The notes under the pieces were generated by a model. That model did no database searches. It saw only the letters and a program-made list of their open reading frames with translations, and had not been told where the DNA came from. Shown here one piece after another: positions 1 to 8,878 of a stretch of DNA of 64,000 bases. Both the position numbers and the translations under genes were made by a program. Location of the stretch: assembly GCA_017996845.1 (NCBI GenBank), contig JAGOGF010000003.1, positions 7,005-71,004 on the forward strand, in the 5' to 3' direction. The number at the start of each line of letters is the position of its first letter. Position 1 is the stretch's first letter. This stretch comes from Butyrivibrio sp. GTDB taxonomy: Bacteria > Bacillota_A > Clostridia > Lachnospirales > Lachnospiraceae.

Positions 1-1
1 T

Positions 2-694
2 CAGGCAGTCCAGGGAATGGAAAGTGCTGAAATTCTGGAAATCATTGATCATCACAGACTGGGGACAGTGGAAACGGCAGGCCCCGTTTTCTTTCGCAAT
101 CAGCCGCTTGGCTCAACTTCAACGATTGTATATCTGATGTATCTGGAAAATCATATTGAACTTGACACAACAATTGCAGGACTGCTTTGTGCAGCGATTA
201 TTTCGGATACCCTGATGTACCGTTCTCCGACCTGTACGGCGGTTGACAGAAAAGCCGGTGCAGATCTTGCACAAATTGCAGGTATCAGGGAAGAAGAGTT
301 TGCAAAGGAGATGTTCCGTGCAGGCAGTAACCTCAGTGCGAAGAGTGCGGATGAAATTATTCATCAGGATTTCAAGAAATTTACCATCGATAATCAGACG
401 ATTGGAATCGGCCAGATTAATTCAATGAGTGCGGAGGAACTATCGGAAATCAAAGCAAAGGTAATGCCGGCACTGGAAACTGAAATGCAGCAGGATGGAC
501 TTGAAATGATCTTTTTCATGCTGACTAATATTCTGCGGGAATCTTCTGAAATCGTATTTGCAGGAGCAAGAGCGGGCAGTATACTGGAAAACGGGTTTGG
601 GGTACCGGCAGGTGAGCAGAGCGCCCTTTTAAATGGTGTCGTTTCAAGAAAAAAGCAGCTTCTTCCAATTATTGTAGAGACGTTACAGTTGTAA
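2..694 (+). CDS. ppaC: Manganese-dependent inorganic pyrophosphatase, C-terminal part (5' end outside window)
   Basis: Family II (DHH) pyrophosphatase, which hydrolyses PPi to two phosphates in the cytoplasm and pulls biosynthetic reactions forward. The reading frame is open to the window edge (codons from base 2), so the first ATG at 17 is internal and the N-terminus is missing. The DHH motif is visible as DHHRLG about 16 residues in. A DHHA2 domain follows, ending with the SRKKQLLPII signature in which Arg-Lys-Lys binds substrate. The visible part is 230 residues. Clostridial members often carry CBS/DRTGG regulatory inserts upstream of this point, but that part cannot be seen here. tcdA follows 30 bp downstream in the same direction. 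The family assignment is firm; metal preference is inferred from the family. Confidence 0.88.
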   Translation, partial: QAVQGMESAEILEIIDHHRLGTVETAGPVFFRNQPLGSTSTIVYLMYLENHIELDTTIAGLLCAAIISDTLMYRSPTCTAVDRKAGADLAQIAGIREEEFAKEMFRAGSNLSAKSADEIIHQDFKKFTIDNQTIGIGQINSMSAEELSEIKAKVMPALETEMQQDGLEMIFFMLTNILRESSEIVFAGARAGSILENGFGVPAGEQSALLNGVVSRKKQLLPIIVETLQL

Positions 695-724
695 GAATAT
701 AGACAGAAAAAGTATAGGAGAATT

Positions 725-1543
725 ATGTTAAATCAGTTTTCGAGAACACAGCTGCTTGTAGGGAAAGAATCCCTGAATAAGCTGCAGAACAGCAGAGTCG
801 CAGTATTTGGAATTGGAGGAGTCGGCGGATATACGGTAGAAGCGCTTGCAAGGAGCGGCATTGGCGTATTTGATCTGATTGATGATGACAAGGTATGTCT
901 GACAAATTTGAACAGACAGATTCTGGCGCTTCACAGTACCATTGGCAAATATAAAGTAGATGTGATGGAAGAGCGCATTCATGATATTAATCCGAATGCG
1001 GTCATATATAAGCATCGCTGCTTTTACCTTCCGGAAACAAGTAATGAATTTGACTTTTCAGCATATGATTATGTAGTAGACTGTGTAGATACGGTTACTG
1101 CCAAAATAGATATCATTATGAAGTCTGTGCAGGCACAGGTGCCAGTGATCAGCTGTATGGGCGCCGGGAATAAAATGGATCCCTCTGCACTTATGGTATC
1201 CGATATTTATCAGACTTCTATGGATCCGCTTGCAAGAGTCATGCGCAGAGAACTGAAAAAAAGAGGAATCAAAAAGTTGAAAGTTGTGTATTCCAAAGAA
1301 AAGGCGCTCAGGCCGCTTGATGATATGTCCATCAGTTGCAGAACAAATTGTGTATGCCCGCCTGGCGCAGCGCATAAATGTACAGAACGGCGCGATATCC
1401 CGGGAAGTACATCCTTTGTACCGTCGGTTGCAGGACTGATTCTGGCAGGCGAGGTTATAAAGGATCTGATCAGAGAAGAGTTTGCGGCAGCAAGAACAGA
1501 ACAGCAAAATCCATCTGTAAACGAGGGAGAAAGTAAAACATGA
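725..1543 (+). CDS. tcdA: tRNA threonylcarbamoyladenosine dehydratase (ThiF/E1-like)
   Basis: ATP-dependent dehydratase that converts t6A37 of ANN-decoding tRNAs to cyclic ct6A. The 272-residue protein has the E1-like nucleotide-binding loop GIGGVGG at residues 29-35. It is followed by the acidic strand LIDDDKV and the NLNRQ motif typical of the ThiF/MoeB fold. SCMGAGNK near residue 145 and SISCRTNCVCPPG near residue 200 match the TcdA (CsdL/YgdL) branch rather than ThiF or MoeB; there is no CxxC zinc pair of the MoeB type. A GGAG ribosome site lies about 6 nt before the ATG. The stop codon overlaps the next start (ATGA at 1540), so it is translationally coupled to the YhgE gene, although no functional link is obvious. 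Confidence 0.88.
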   Translation: MLNQFSRTQLLVGKESLNKLQNSRVAVFGIGGVGGYTVEALARSGIGVFDLIDDDKVCLTNLNRQILALHSTIGKYKVDVMEERIHDINPNAVIYKHRCFYLPETSNEFDFSAYDYVVDCVDTVTAKIDIIMKSVQAQVPVISCMGAGNKMDPSALMVSDIYQTSMDPLARVMRRELKKRGIKKLKVVYSKEKALRPLDDMSISCRTNCVCPPGAAHKCTERRDIPGSTSFVPSVAGLILAGEVIKDLIREEFAAARTEQQNPSVNEGESKT

Positions 1544-3798
1544 AAAATATCCTGAAGCTGTTCACTTCTGATATGAAGAGACTGATCCGGAATATCTTTG
1601 CTTTTGTCATTGCAGTAGGGCTTTGTATTCTGCCATCCTTATATGCGTGGTTCAATATTTATTCCAACTGGGATCCATATGCCAATACCTCCAATATCAG
1701 AGTTGCAGTTGCAACAGATGATAAGGGTTATACGATGGAAGACGGCACAAAAGAAAATATGGGTGCTGATGTTGTAGATGAGTTAAAAGAAAATAAGAAG
1801 ATCGGATGGGCTTTTACCAATTCAGAGGATGCACTGGAAGGTGTATCCAGCGGAAAATATTATGCAGCAGTAGTCATTCATGAAGATTTTACAAAAAGTA
1901 TGGTAAATGTATTTGAGAATGATAATACGGAACCCACAATCACCTACTACGAAAATGAAAAAAAGAATGCGGTTGCAACCAAGATTACAGATACGGCTGT
2001 TGCTACACTGAAACAGAGTATCAATGAGAAGTTTGTTGAAACACTGGCCAGCAGTCTGTTTAAAAAGACAAATGCAGTTGCGGATGAAATCCAGTCAGAT
2101 GACAAACTGGATCTTCTGGAAAAAAAGATTCGCAATATGGGCAGCTCGCTTCAGAAATACAATGACACACTTACAACGTTTGAACAGGGAAACAAGTCAC
2201 TGCTTGCTGCAATTGATGCCGCGCAGAAGCGAATTGACCCGGAGCGGGCAGATATTGCCATGACGCAGCAGGATCTGCAGACATCCCTTGCGGATCTGCA
2301 GAATGACAAGACTATAGATAACCTTAATCTGACACAGTTCGGTGAAAATCTGACTGACGGGTTAGGCGGAATAAAGCTGCAAACGGGTATTTTGCAGGCG
2401 GACATAGATGACATTATGAAAGCAGAGGATCTGCAGGCTGCGAATAAAGCTGCTTTGCAGGCTGCTGTTGATGCAGCAAGGCTTGAACTATATCTGCTTG
2501 ATCTGGAAGGAAAACTGACAGATCTGGAAAACAATCCCAATACGCCGGAAGAGGCTAAATCATCCATTGAAAAAATGAAAGATTCCATTTCAGGGCTGGA
2601 AAATAATACAACCAGTATTCAGGAGGCACTTAACAATGCCGGTGTTGATACAGGACAGGTTAAGAAAGCACTCAATGACAATGGGATTGATACGGCTGCT
2701 GCTGAGCAGGCACTTTCAGAAATTGAGTCCAAAAGCGGTGATTACAGTGCAGCATCACCAAAGTCACTTGCTGCTATGAAAAAGGCGCTGGCAACCTGTT
2801 ATGATGATGTATCCAATATGTCTGCAATCTATAAATATGCACTTGAGCCACAGGGAGATCAGGCAAAAGAATGGCTTGAAAAAGTGCTGATACAGTCAAA
2901 TGATCTTCTGGCAACAGTTGATCAGGAGCTTTCGGATATGGGAACACTGTATGACGGAATAAATACGACAGTTGATACAGCAGGAATTTCTCTTGAGAAA
3001 ATGCAGAATGCGATTGATTCCACAACAGACAGGTTGTCGGAAATGCTGGATAAAATTGAGCGTGTGAAAAATGAGGATTGGGTCAATTCACTGATCAGTT
3101 TCATGCAGGGAGATCCGACAACTTATGGTGAATATTTTGCAGCACCTGTAGAAGTTTCAACAAAAGAAGTTTATCCGATTGCAAATTATGGATCTGCAAT
3201 GACTCCATTTTATACAGTACTTGCATTGTGGGTTGGCGCACTCATTCTGACTGCACTGATCAAGGTAAAAGCGGATCCGGGGAAAATCCCGGGGATTACA
3301 CAGATACAGTTATTTTTCGGGCGATATTTGTTCTTTTTTGTAATGGGACAGGTTCAGGCGCTGATAGTAGTTCTGGGAGACATCTTTTTATTACATTGCC
3401 AGATTCTGAATTATGGAGCATTCTGGCTGGCAGCATCAGAAACAAGTTTTGTATTTACGCTGCTCATTTATTCACTTACGATTTCATTCGGAGATGTTGG
3501 AAAGGCACTTGCAGTCGTTATCATGGTTATTCAGATTGCGGGATCGGGCGGAACCTATCCGATTGAACTGCTACCGGGTGTGTACAGACATATCTACATC
3601 TTTTTCCCCTTTCCATATGCAATCAATGCCATGCGTGAAACAATCGGCGGAAGTTATGGAAATACATATCTGGTCAATATGCTTGAACTGCTGATATTTG
3701 CGGGGGCAGGACTTTTGATCGGCCTGGTAATACGCAAACCATTTGTAGGATTGAATCATTATATGGAAAAACGTATGGAAGATACCAAACTGATGTAA
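1540..3798 (+). CDS. YhgE/Pip family membrane protein, copy 1
   Basis: A 752-residue protein with the architecture of the YhgE/phage-infection-protein (Pip) family. One N-terminal membrane span (about residues 18-38) is followed by the family motif LYAWFNIYSNWDPY. Then comes a long extracellular helical region (about 60-540) rich in coiled-coil heptads, and five or six C-terminal spans resembling an ABC-2 permease (from YGSAMTPFYTVLALWVGALI onward). Relatives include the SPP1 phage receptor YueB and EsaA of type VII secretion; the cellular function of YhgE itself is not established. It overlaps tcdA by 4 bp. It is a clear paralogue of the protein at 4301-6466: both ends are similar, whereas the ectodomain has diverged. 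The pair flanks a small membrane protein. Confidence 0.85.
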   Translation: MKNILKLFTSDMKRLIRNIFAFVIAVGLCILPSLYAWFNIYSNWDPYANTSNIRVAVATDDKGYTMEDGTKENMGADVVDELKENKKIGWAFTNSEDALEGVSSGKYYAAVVIHEDFTKSMVNVFENDNTEPTITYYENEKKNAVATKITDTAVATLKQSINEKFVETLASSLFKKTNAVADEIQSDDKLDLLEKKIRNMGSSLQKYNDTLTTFEQGNKSLLAAIDAAQKRIDPERADIAMTQQDLQTSLADLQNDKTIDNLNLTQFGENLTDGLGGIKLQTGILQADIDDIMKAEDLQAANKAALQAAVDAARLELYLLDLEGKLTDLENNPNTPEEAKSSIEKMKDSISGLENNTTSIQEALNNAGVDTGQVKKALNDNGIDTAAAEQALSEIESKSGDYSAASPKSLAAMKKALATCYDDVSNMSAIYKYALEPQGDQAKEWLEKVLIQSNDLLATVDQELSDMGTLYDGINTTVDTAGISLEKMQNAIDSTTDRLSEMLDKIERVKNEDWVNSLISFMQGDPTTYGEYFAAPVEVSTKEVYPIANYGSAMTPFYTVLALWVGALILTALIKVKADPGKIPGITQIQLFFGRYLFFFVMGQVQALIVVLGDIFLLHCQILNYGAFWLAASETSFVFTLLIYSLTISFGDVGKALAVVIMVIQIAGSGGTYPIELLPGVYRHIYIFFPFPYAINAMRETIGGSYGNTYLVNMLELLIFAGAGLLIGLVIRKPFVGLNHYMEKRMEDTKLM

Positions 3799-3813
3799 GA
3801 AAGGCAGCGTTGC

Positions 3814-4317
3814 ATGTCAAATAAAAAGAAAAAAACAAATCAGCACAGTAAAAGAAATATAAAACGTGCGAAAAATACAAACAGTACAGCCGAGACTGTC
3901 ATTTCTGATGCAGAGGCAAGAGAAGGACGTTTTGAAAGACTTTATGATCAGCTGTCAGAATATGAAAAAAATCTGCATGCCATGAATCAGAAGCGAATCA
4001 AAATCGGACTGAAATGTTTCCTGATCATTCCGACGGCAATCCTTGGTCTTTTGTTTTTGACCGGAAGTAATAAAATTGTTTTTCTGATTATGTGGATCAT
4101 ATCTTTATTCGGATTGTCTTTTTACCTGATCGGAGTAGAATACGTGGATTATCAGCTCCAGATCAAATTGAATGAATGGAGTGAGGCTGAAAAGCAGGAA
4201 GTAAAGATGCTGCTTAGTGTCGATATGATTGAAATGGGCGGCAATATCAAGGGGAATATCAGGCAGGCATTCAGAGATCTGAAGCAGGAGGTTAAACCGG
4301 ATGAAAAACATTCTTAA
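3814..4317 (+). CDS. Small two-span membrane protein between the YhgE paralogues
   Basis: A 167-residue protein of no recognised family. The first 30 residues are strongly basic and polar. A short predicted helix (about 38-65) precedes two membrane spans at about 66-85 and 90-108, followed by an amphipathic, acidic C-terminal region. Both ends are therefore probably cytoplasmic. An AAAGG ribosome site lies 9-10 nt before the ATG. It starts 15 bp after the first YhgE gene and overlaps the second by 17 bp, so all three are almost certainly one transcript. Its placement between two paralogous envelope proteins suggests an accessory subunit; that is inference from position only. Confidence 0.7.
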   Translation: MSNKKKKTNQHSKRNIKRAKNTNSTAETVISDAEAREGRFERLYDQLSEYEKNLHAMNQKRIKIGLKCFLIIPTAILGLLFLTGSNKIVFLIMWIISLFGLSFYLIGVEYVDYQLQIKLNEWSEAEKQEVKMLLSVDMIEMGGNIKGNIRQAFRDLKQEVKPDEKHS

Positions 4318-6466
4318 AATATTTCTGACTGATTCCGGAAGAATACTTTCCAATGTGGTTGCCATGGTTGTAATCATGGGATTGTGCGTGCTACCGTCAT
4401 TATATGCCTGGTTTAACATTTTCTCCAACTGGGATCCCTACGGACAGGAATCAACATCGAATTTGCAGATTGCTGTCTATTCGGAAGATTCCGGAGATAA
4501 AATTGCAGGGGAAGATGTAAATATCGGCACCAATGTACTGGAAGGACTGAAGGCCAATAAAACAATCGGGTGGGTTTTTGTCGACAGCAAAGCAGGTGCA
4601 ATAGAGGGAGTACACAGCGGTAAATATTATGCAGCGCTTGTTATACCGGAGAATTTCACAAAAGACATGATTAGTTTTATGGGTGGAACAGTTGCACATC
4701 CTGCAATCACATATTATGAAAATGACAAAAAGAATGCCATTGCTCCCAAGATTACAGCAAAGGCAAAAACAGCAGTACAGGAACAGGTAAATGCCACGTT
4801 TATTACTACGATTGCAGAGGCCCTGGTGGGAACAGGGAAAACACTGACAGCAACAGACAGCAGTGGGAACAATCTACTTGATTCCGGAATCAATACGCTT
4901 AGTGATGTCGATACGGAACTTCATGTTTATATTGCTGTAATGTCTTCTTTTGTTCAGATTACCGATGCAGCTCAAAATCTGATTAATATATCACAGAATA
5001 TGCTTCCCGGAGTAAAAGATACATTTGGGCAGAGCCAGGCTATGGTAAAAAGCATGCAGACACTTTTGAATTTATCAGGACAGACGGAACATTATGCAGG
5101 GGATATGTTTTCATTGACCATGGATGCAGCGATCAACAGTCTGGATGATATTCGTGGAGGGCTTTCACAAGATCGGGATACAGTTAAGAGTACCGGACAA
5201 ACAATTGATGAAGCTACAAAAGCTGGAATACAGGCTGCTGCAAAACAGTCTGCTGATATGATGACTAATATCGATAGTATGTTTGGAAGTGATATACAGG
5301 CAATCATCGGTGCAGATCCCACAATAGATGTGAAGATTAATGAAATACGTTCACAGCTTGATATAGTCCAGGCCAACCTGAAAATAATTGCAGATAAAAG
5401 CGATCTTACAGTGGAAGATACCAATGAATTGCTTGATGATACAATTCATACGATGGGAACTGCAATATCAGAAATGAAAGAGCTGGAGACAGCATACGAA
5501 AATGATCTGGAACCGCAATTTGATAAATCAATGGATGCGGCACAGAATTCACTGACGCGGGCAACTGCTTCACTTCAAAGTCTGGATTCAGATTTTGATA
5601 TGGTTTCGCCTGTACTGGCAGCGTATTACAATTCAATCGGAAGCGGGCAGGGCAACCTGAAAGATTCGCTGAAGGCAGCGCAGAGTCTTGATAATGAGGT
5701 TGAAAATTTATTGGGTGAACTAAAAAAAGTCAGGAATGATAAGCAGTATCAGGAACTGATTAAAATGCTTCGGGAAGATCCGGATTCGTTGGGCTCATTT
5801 ATTGCGTCTCCCGTTAATCTGGAGACAAAGCAGATTTATCCGATTGCAACATATGGATCGGCAATGACCCCATTTTATACTGTCCTGGCTTTATGGGTTG
5901 GAGCATTGATCCTTGTGGCGATTGTCCATGTTAAGGTGGAACCGATTGACGGAATGGATATTAAACCTTACCAGGCGTATTTTGGAAGATACATGCTGTT
6001 TTTTGTAGTAGGGCAGGTACAAACGCTGATTACTGTGTTGGGTGACCTTTTTTATATCAGAATACAATGTGGGAATCCGTTTCTATTCTGGCTTGCAGGT
6101 GCAGTTACGAGTCTGACGTTTACGCTCTTTATCTATTCACTGACTGTTGCATTCCAGAATATCGGTGAAGCGCTTGCTGTTGTTATCATGGTAATCCAGG
6201 TTGCAGGAGCCGGCGGAACGTTTCCGGTTGAGGTTCTTCCAAAAGCATATCAGGTTATGTACAAGTTCCTGCCGTTTCCTTATGCAATGAACTGTATGCG
6301 TGAAACAATAGGCGGTATGTATCAGAATGATTACTGGAAATATCTGCTGCATCTGAGCAGCTATATTGTTGTGGCATTGGTCATTGGACTCGCACTCGGC
6401 AGACCGTTCAGAAGCCTGAATCGAATGATAGACAAGAGCAAGGAACAGGCGGAGATCATGTTGTGA
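4301..6466 (+). CDS. YhgE/Pip family membrane protein, copy 2
   Basis: A 721-residue paralogue of the protein encoded at 1540-3798. It has the same N-terminal span and LYAWFNIFSNWDPY motif, a long helical extracellular domain (about 55-510), and a C-terminal permease-like block starting at YGSAMTPFYTVLALWVGALI. That 20-residue stretch is identical in both copies, while the ectodomains show little resemblance. The start codon lies inside the end of the preceding small gene, with AGGAGG about 9 nt upstream. Tandem duplication with preserved membrane ends and divergent ectodomains suggests that the two proteins pair or act on different partners; this is inference. No terminator hairpin is obvious between this stop and the flgE promoter. 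Confidence 0.85.
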   Translation: MKNILKIFLTDSGRILSNVVAMVVIMGLCVLPSLYAWFNIFSNWDPYGQESTSNLQIAVYSEDSGDKIAGEDVNIGTNVLEGLKANKTIGWVFVDSKAGAIEGVHSGKYYAALVIPENFTKDMISFMGGTVAHPAITYYENDKKNAIAPKITAKAKTAVQEQVNATFITTIAEALVGTGKTLTATDSSGNNLLDSGINTLSDVDTELHVYIAVMSSFVQITDAAQNLINISQNMLPGVKDTFGQSQAMVKSMQTLLNLSGQTEHYAGDMFSLTMDAAINSLDDIRGGLSQDRDTVKSTGQTIDEATKAGIQAAAKQSADMMTNIDSMFGSDIQAIIGADPTIDVKINEIRSQLDIVQANLKIIADKSDLTVEDTNELLDDTIHTMGTAISEMKELETAYENDLEPQFDKSMDAAQNSLTRATASLQSLDSDFDMVSPVLAAYYNSIGSGQGNLKDSLKAAQSLDNEVENLLGELKKVRNDKQYQELIKMLREDPDSLGSFIASPVNLETKQIYPIATYGSAMTPFYTVLALWVGALILVAIVHVKVEPIDGMDIKPYQAYFGRYMLFFVVGQVQTLITVLGDLFYIRIQCGNPFLFWLAGAVTSLTFTLFIYSLTVAFQNIGEALAVVIMVIQVAGAGGTFPVEVLPKAYQVMYKFLPFPYAMNCMRETIGGMYQNDYWKYLLHLSSYIVVALVIGLALGRPFRSLNRMIDKSKEQAEIML

Positions 6467-6482
6467 AAAATAAAATCAGGTG

Positions 6483-6509
6483 TTAACAATATTGAAATGT
6501 GACCGATAT
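6483..6509 (+). promoter_or_regulatory. Sigma-D (sigma-28)-like promoter for flgE
   Basis: The sequence ACCGATAT at 6502-6509 matches seven of eight bases of the flagellar sigma-D -10 element GCCGATAT. A weak -35 (TTAA at 6483-6486, consensus TAAA) stands 15 bp upstream. This fits the downstream flagellar hook gene and no other gene nearby. The -10 is convincing, the -35 only fair. Confidence 0.55.
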
Positions 6510-6517
6510 AAGATATA

Positions 6518-6589
6518 GGATTATTATATTTGCCATAAAAAATGGCTATTGGAGTCACGGATGTCTCGGATAGCAGCAGGAGGGGACTC
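6518..6589 (+). promoter_or_regulatory. GGA-rich flgE leader, candidate CsrA-binding region
   Basis: The presumed 5' leader of flgE carries five GGA triplets (6518, 6551, 6559, 6568, 6579). The third sits in ACGGATGT, close to the CsrA consensus ACARGGAUGU, and the last is the Shine-Dalgarno AGGAGG itself. A GAGTC/GACTC inverted repeat (6552-6556 with 6585-6589) encloses three of them just before the ATG, and a GCCAT/ATGGC hairpin lies upstream. This resembles the CsrA-controlled hag leader of Bacillus in logic; regulation is inferred. Confidence 0.4.
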
Positions 6590-7891
6590 ATGGTCAGATC
6601 TTTATATTCAGCGGTTTCCGGATTAAATACGCATATGACCGAGATGGATGTGATAGGGAATAATATTGCAAATGTAAATACAACTGCGTACAAAGCCCAG
6701 TCACTTTCTTTCAGTGATATGTTGTATCAGACAACCAGAAATTCTTCAGCGGCAACTGCAACAACAGGATCAGTAAATTCCAGACAGATCGGTCTTGGCA
6801 GCAAAACCGGTGCGATTGCCACAAATATTTCCGCGCAGGGGGCATCACAGACAACCAACCTGCCATTTGATATGATGATCAGCGGAAATTCATTTTTTAC
6901 AGTTAATAATGGAGCAGAAAATCTATATACCAGGGATGGTACTTTTACAGTAGATGATGCAGGAGACCTTGTTACAAGATCGAATGGGTATTATGTTCAG
7001 GGGTGGACTTCTTCAGATGGAAAGACAGTGGGGACAACGGGTGCAACATCTAAATTGTCGCTTATAAATACTGCAAACAAGACTTCGGCGGCACAGTCTA
7101 CTACAGCAGAGACTTTCTCAGGTAATATTGACGGAAAGGAATCTGCTCTTTCATCCAGTACGGGGAAGACTGTTACAGCAGGCGTATATGGATCTGATGG
7201 TAAGAACTATACATTGGAATTTAAATTAACAGATGCAGGAGACAGTGACAGTTCAACCTATACCATGACGCTTGCCGGAGTCACAGATCCTTCCGGTAGT
7301 AGTGTTACGCTTCCCTCAAATTCTGATATTAATCTGAAATACAGCTCTTCAGATGGAAAACTCATAAGTGCAAACGGTGCAGCCTCCGGAATTGTATCGA
7401 TTAATTTGCCGGCGAGTGTAGGGGGGAGCTTATCACTTGATTTTTCTGCTTCAACCAATTATGCAGGAACAACCGGATCATCAACTCTCAAAACAGTGAT
7501 GGGGGATGCTGATGGAAACGGAGCAGGCAGAGCGGAAGGAACAATGAATGGAATTACCGTATCCAAAAACGGCATGATTAATGCGACCTATTCAAATGGA
7601 GATAACAAGGTTTTATGTCAGATCGCAGTTGCAGAATTTGCAAATGCTTCAGGACTTGAAAAAGCCGGTGATAATTTATACCAGGCAACTTCTAATTCGG
7701 GTACGGCACAGATGATGGATGTTACCAAAGACGGTGGATCCATTGCAACCGGAGTATTAGAGGCAAGCAATGTTGATCTTGCAGATGAGTTTACGCGTAT
7801 GATTACTGCGCAAAGGGGATTCCAGGCAAACAGCCGTGTCATTACGACGACAGATACCATGCTCTCAGATCTCAAACAGCTGAAGAGCTGA
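6590..7891 (+). CDS. flgE: Flagellar hook protein FlgE
   Basis: Structural subunit of the flagellar hook, exported by the flagellar type III system. The 433-residue protein begins with the canonical rod/hook N-terminus (RSLYSAVSGL, then MDVIGNNIANVNT). It has central D1/D2 beta-rich domains with low-complexity Ser/Thr/Gly sequence, and ends with the conserved C-terminal helix (NVDLADEFTRMITAQRGFQA). The start at 6590 is preferred over an in-frame ATG at 6542. It has AGGAGG 6 nt upstream and places the conserved motif at the N-terminus, whereas the longer form adds 16 residues that would disturb the export end. It stands alone: no other flagellar gene occurs in the window, so the main flagellar operon must lie elsewhere or this is an additional hook gene. 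Confidence 0.88.
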   Translation: MVRSLYSAVSGLNTHMTEMDVIGNNIANVNTTAYKAQSLSFSDMLYQTTRNSSAATATTGSVNSRQIGLGSKTGAIATNISAQGASQTTNLPFDMMISGNSFFTVNNGAENLYTRDGTFTVDDAGDLVTRSNGYYVQGWTSSDGKTVGTTGATSKLSLINTANKTSAAQSTTAETFSGNIDGKESALSSSTGKTVTAGVYGSDGKNYTLEFKLTDAGDSDSSTYTMTLAGVTDPSGSSVTLPSNSDINLKYSSSDGKLISANGAASGIVSINLPASVGGSLSLDFSASTNYAGTTGSSTLKTVMGDADGNGAGRAEGTMNGITVSKNGMINATYSNGDNKVLCQIAVAEFANASGLEKAGDNLYQATSNSGTAQMMDVTKDGGSIATGVLEASNVDLADEFTRMITAQRGFQANSRVITTTDTMLSDLKQLKS

Positions 7892-7976
7892 TGCATGTAT
7901 TAATTACGGTGCAGATTGAGATCGCAATACAATTTATATCAGAACTGATACTATTATGCATACAGGTGGAATCGAA

Positions 7977-8789
7977 ATGAGCCTTAGTAAAAAAAGAATT
8001 GTAGTCAAGGTTGGGACATCAACGCTGACCAATGAACAGGGAAATATTGATATTCATGAAATGGATTTACTGTGCAGGGCACTTTCCGGCATAGAAAATA
8101 TGGGATATGATCTGGTACTTGTTTCTTCAGGAGCGATTGCGGTTGGTGCAAATAAAATGCGTCTGCAGCAAAAACCCAAAGATTTGCGGCTTAAGCAGGC
8201 AGCTGCAGCAGTAGGGCAATGTGAACTGATGCATTTGTATGACAAACTATTTCAGGAATACGGCAGAATGGCCGGTCAGATTCTCCTGAACAGTGACGAT
8301 GTGGAAGTACCGGAACGCAGGGAAAATCTGAAAAATACATTTGATGCACTGCTTGAGAATCATATTATTCCAATTGTAAATGAAAATGATTCTGTCAGCC
8401 ATGTTGAGATTGAATCTGATCAGAAACTTTTTTCAGATAATGATATGCTGTCGGCTGTTGTCGCGATATTCTGCAACGCATCCAAGTTAATTATTTTGTC
8501 TGATATTGATGGTTTGTATGATTGCAATCCCAATACCCACAGTGATGCCAAATTGATCAGCAGGGTAGAAAAAATTGATGAAAAAATCAGGTCACTTGCA
8601 GAAGGATCAGGGTCCAATCGTGGGACAGGTGGAATGATCACCAAGTTAGATGCTGCTGAGCTTGCAACGTCCAGAGGTATTGATGTATTGATTACACATG
8701 GACACAAACCTGAGCGTTTATATGATATTATTGAGAAAAAAAAGGTCGGAACACTTTTTGTTGCAAAAAAAACGGATCAGGAAAACTGA
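7977..8789 (+). CDS. proB: Glutamate 5-kinase
   Basis: First step of proline synthesis: ATP-dependent phosphorylation of glutamate to gamma-glutamyl phosphate. The amino-acid-kinase fold is visible from VVKVGTSTLT (phosphate-binding Lys and Gly), through the LVSSGAIAVGA loop and NENDSVS, to DIDGLY and GTGGMITKLDAA near the C-terminus. At 270 residues it lacks the C-terminal PUA domain of the E. coli enzyme, as is common in Clostridia. An in-frame ATG exists at 7956, but AGGTGG at 7964-7969 sits 7 nt before the ATG at 7977, so the later start is chosen. The partner gene proA lies about 21 kb away on the same strand instead of next door. Confidence 0.9.
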   Translation: MSLSKKRIVVKVGTSTLTNEQGNIDIHEMDLLCRALSGIENMGYDLVLVSSGAIAVGANKMRLQQKPKDLRLKQAAAAVGQCELMHLYDKLFQEYGRMAGQILLNSDDVEVPERRENLKNTFDALLENHIIPIVNENDSVSHVEIESDQKLFSDNDMLSAVVAIFCNASKLIILSDIDGLYDCNPNTHSDAKLISRVEKIDEKIRSLAEGSGSNRGTGGMITKLDAAELATSRGIDVLITHGHKPERLYDIIEKKKVGTLFVAKKTDQEN

Positions 8790-8800
8790 TTTTATAACGG

Positions 8801-8865
8801 TTTTCACATAAAAAAGCCGCTCACTGAAAAAAATATTCTTTCAGTGAGCGGCTTTTATGTGAAAA
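8801..8865. terminator. Bidirectional terminator between proB and the convergent gene
   Basis: A long, nearly perfect inverted repeat: a GC-rich core (AAGCCGCTCACTGAAA with TTTCAGTGAGCGGCTT) around a short AT loop, extended on both sides by TTTTCACATAAAA / TTTTATGTGAAAA. The T- and A-rich flanks allow termination in both directions, as expected between the converging genes. Confidence 0.88.
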
Positions 8866-8878
8866 TCTGAAGGGTCAA

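Noticed and set aside
6467..6589. Cyclic-di-GMP riboswitch before flgE
   Set aside because: The GEMM core signatures are absent; a GGA-rich CsrA-type leader fits the sequence better.
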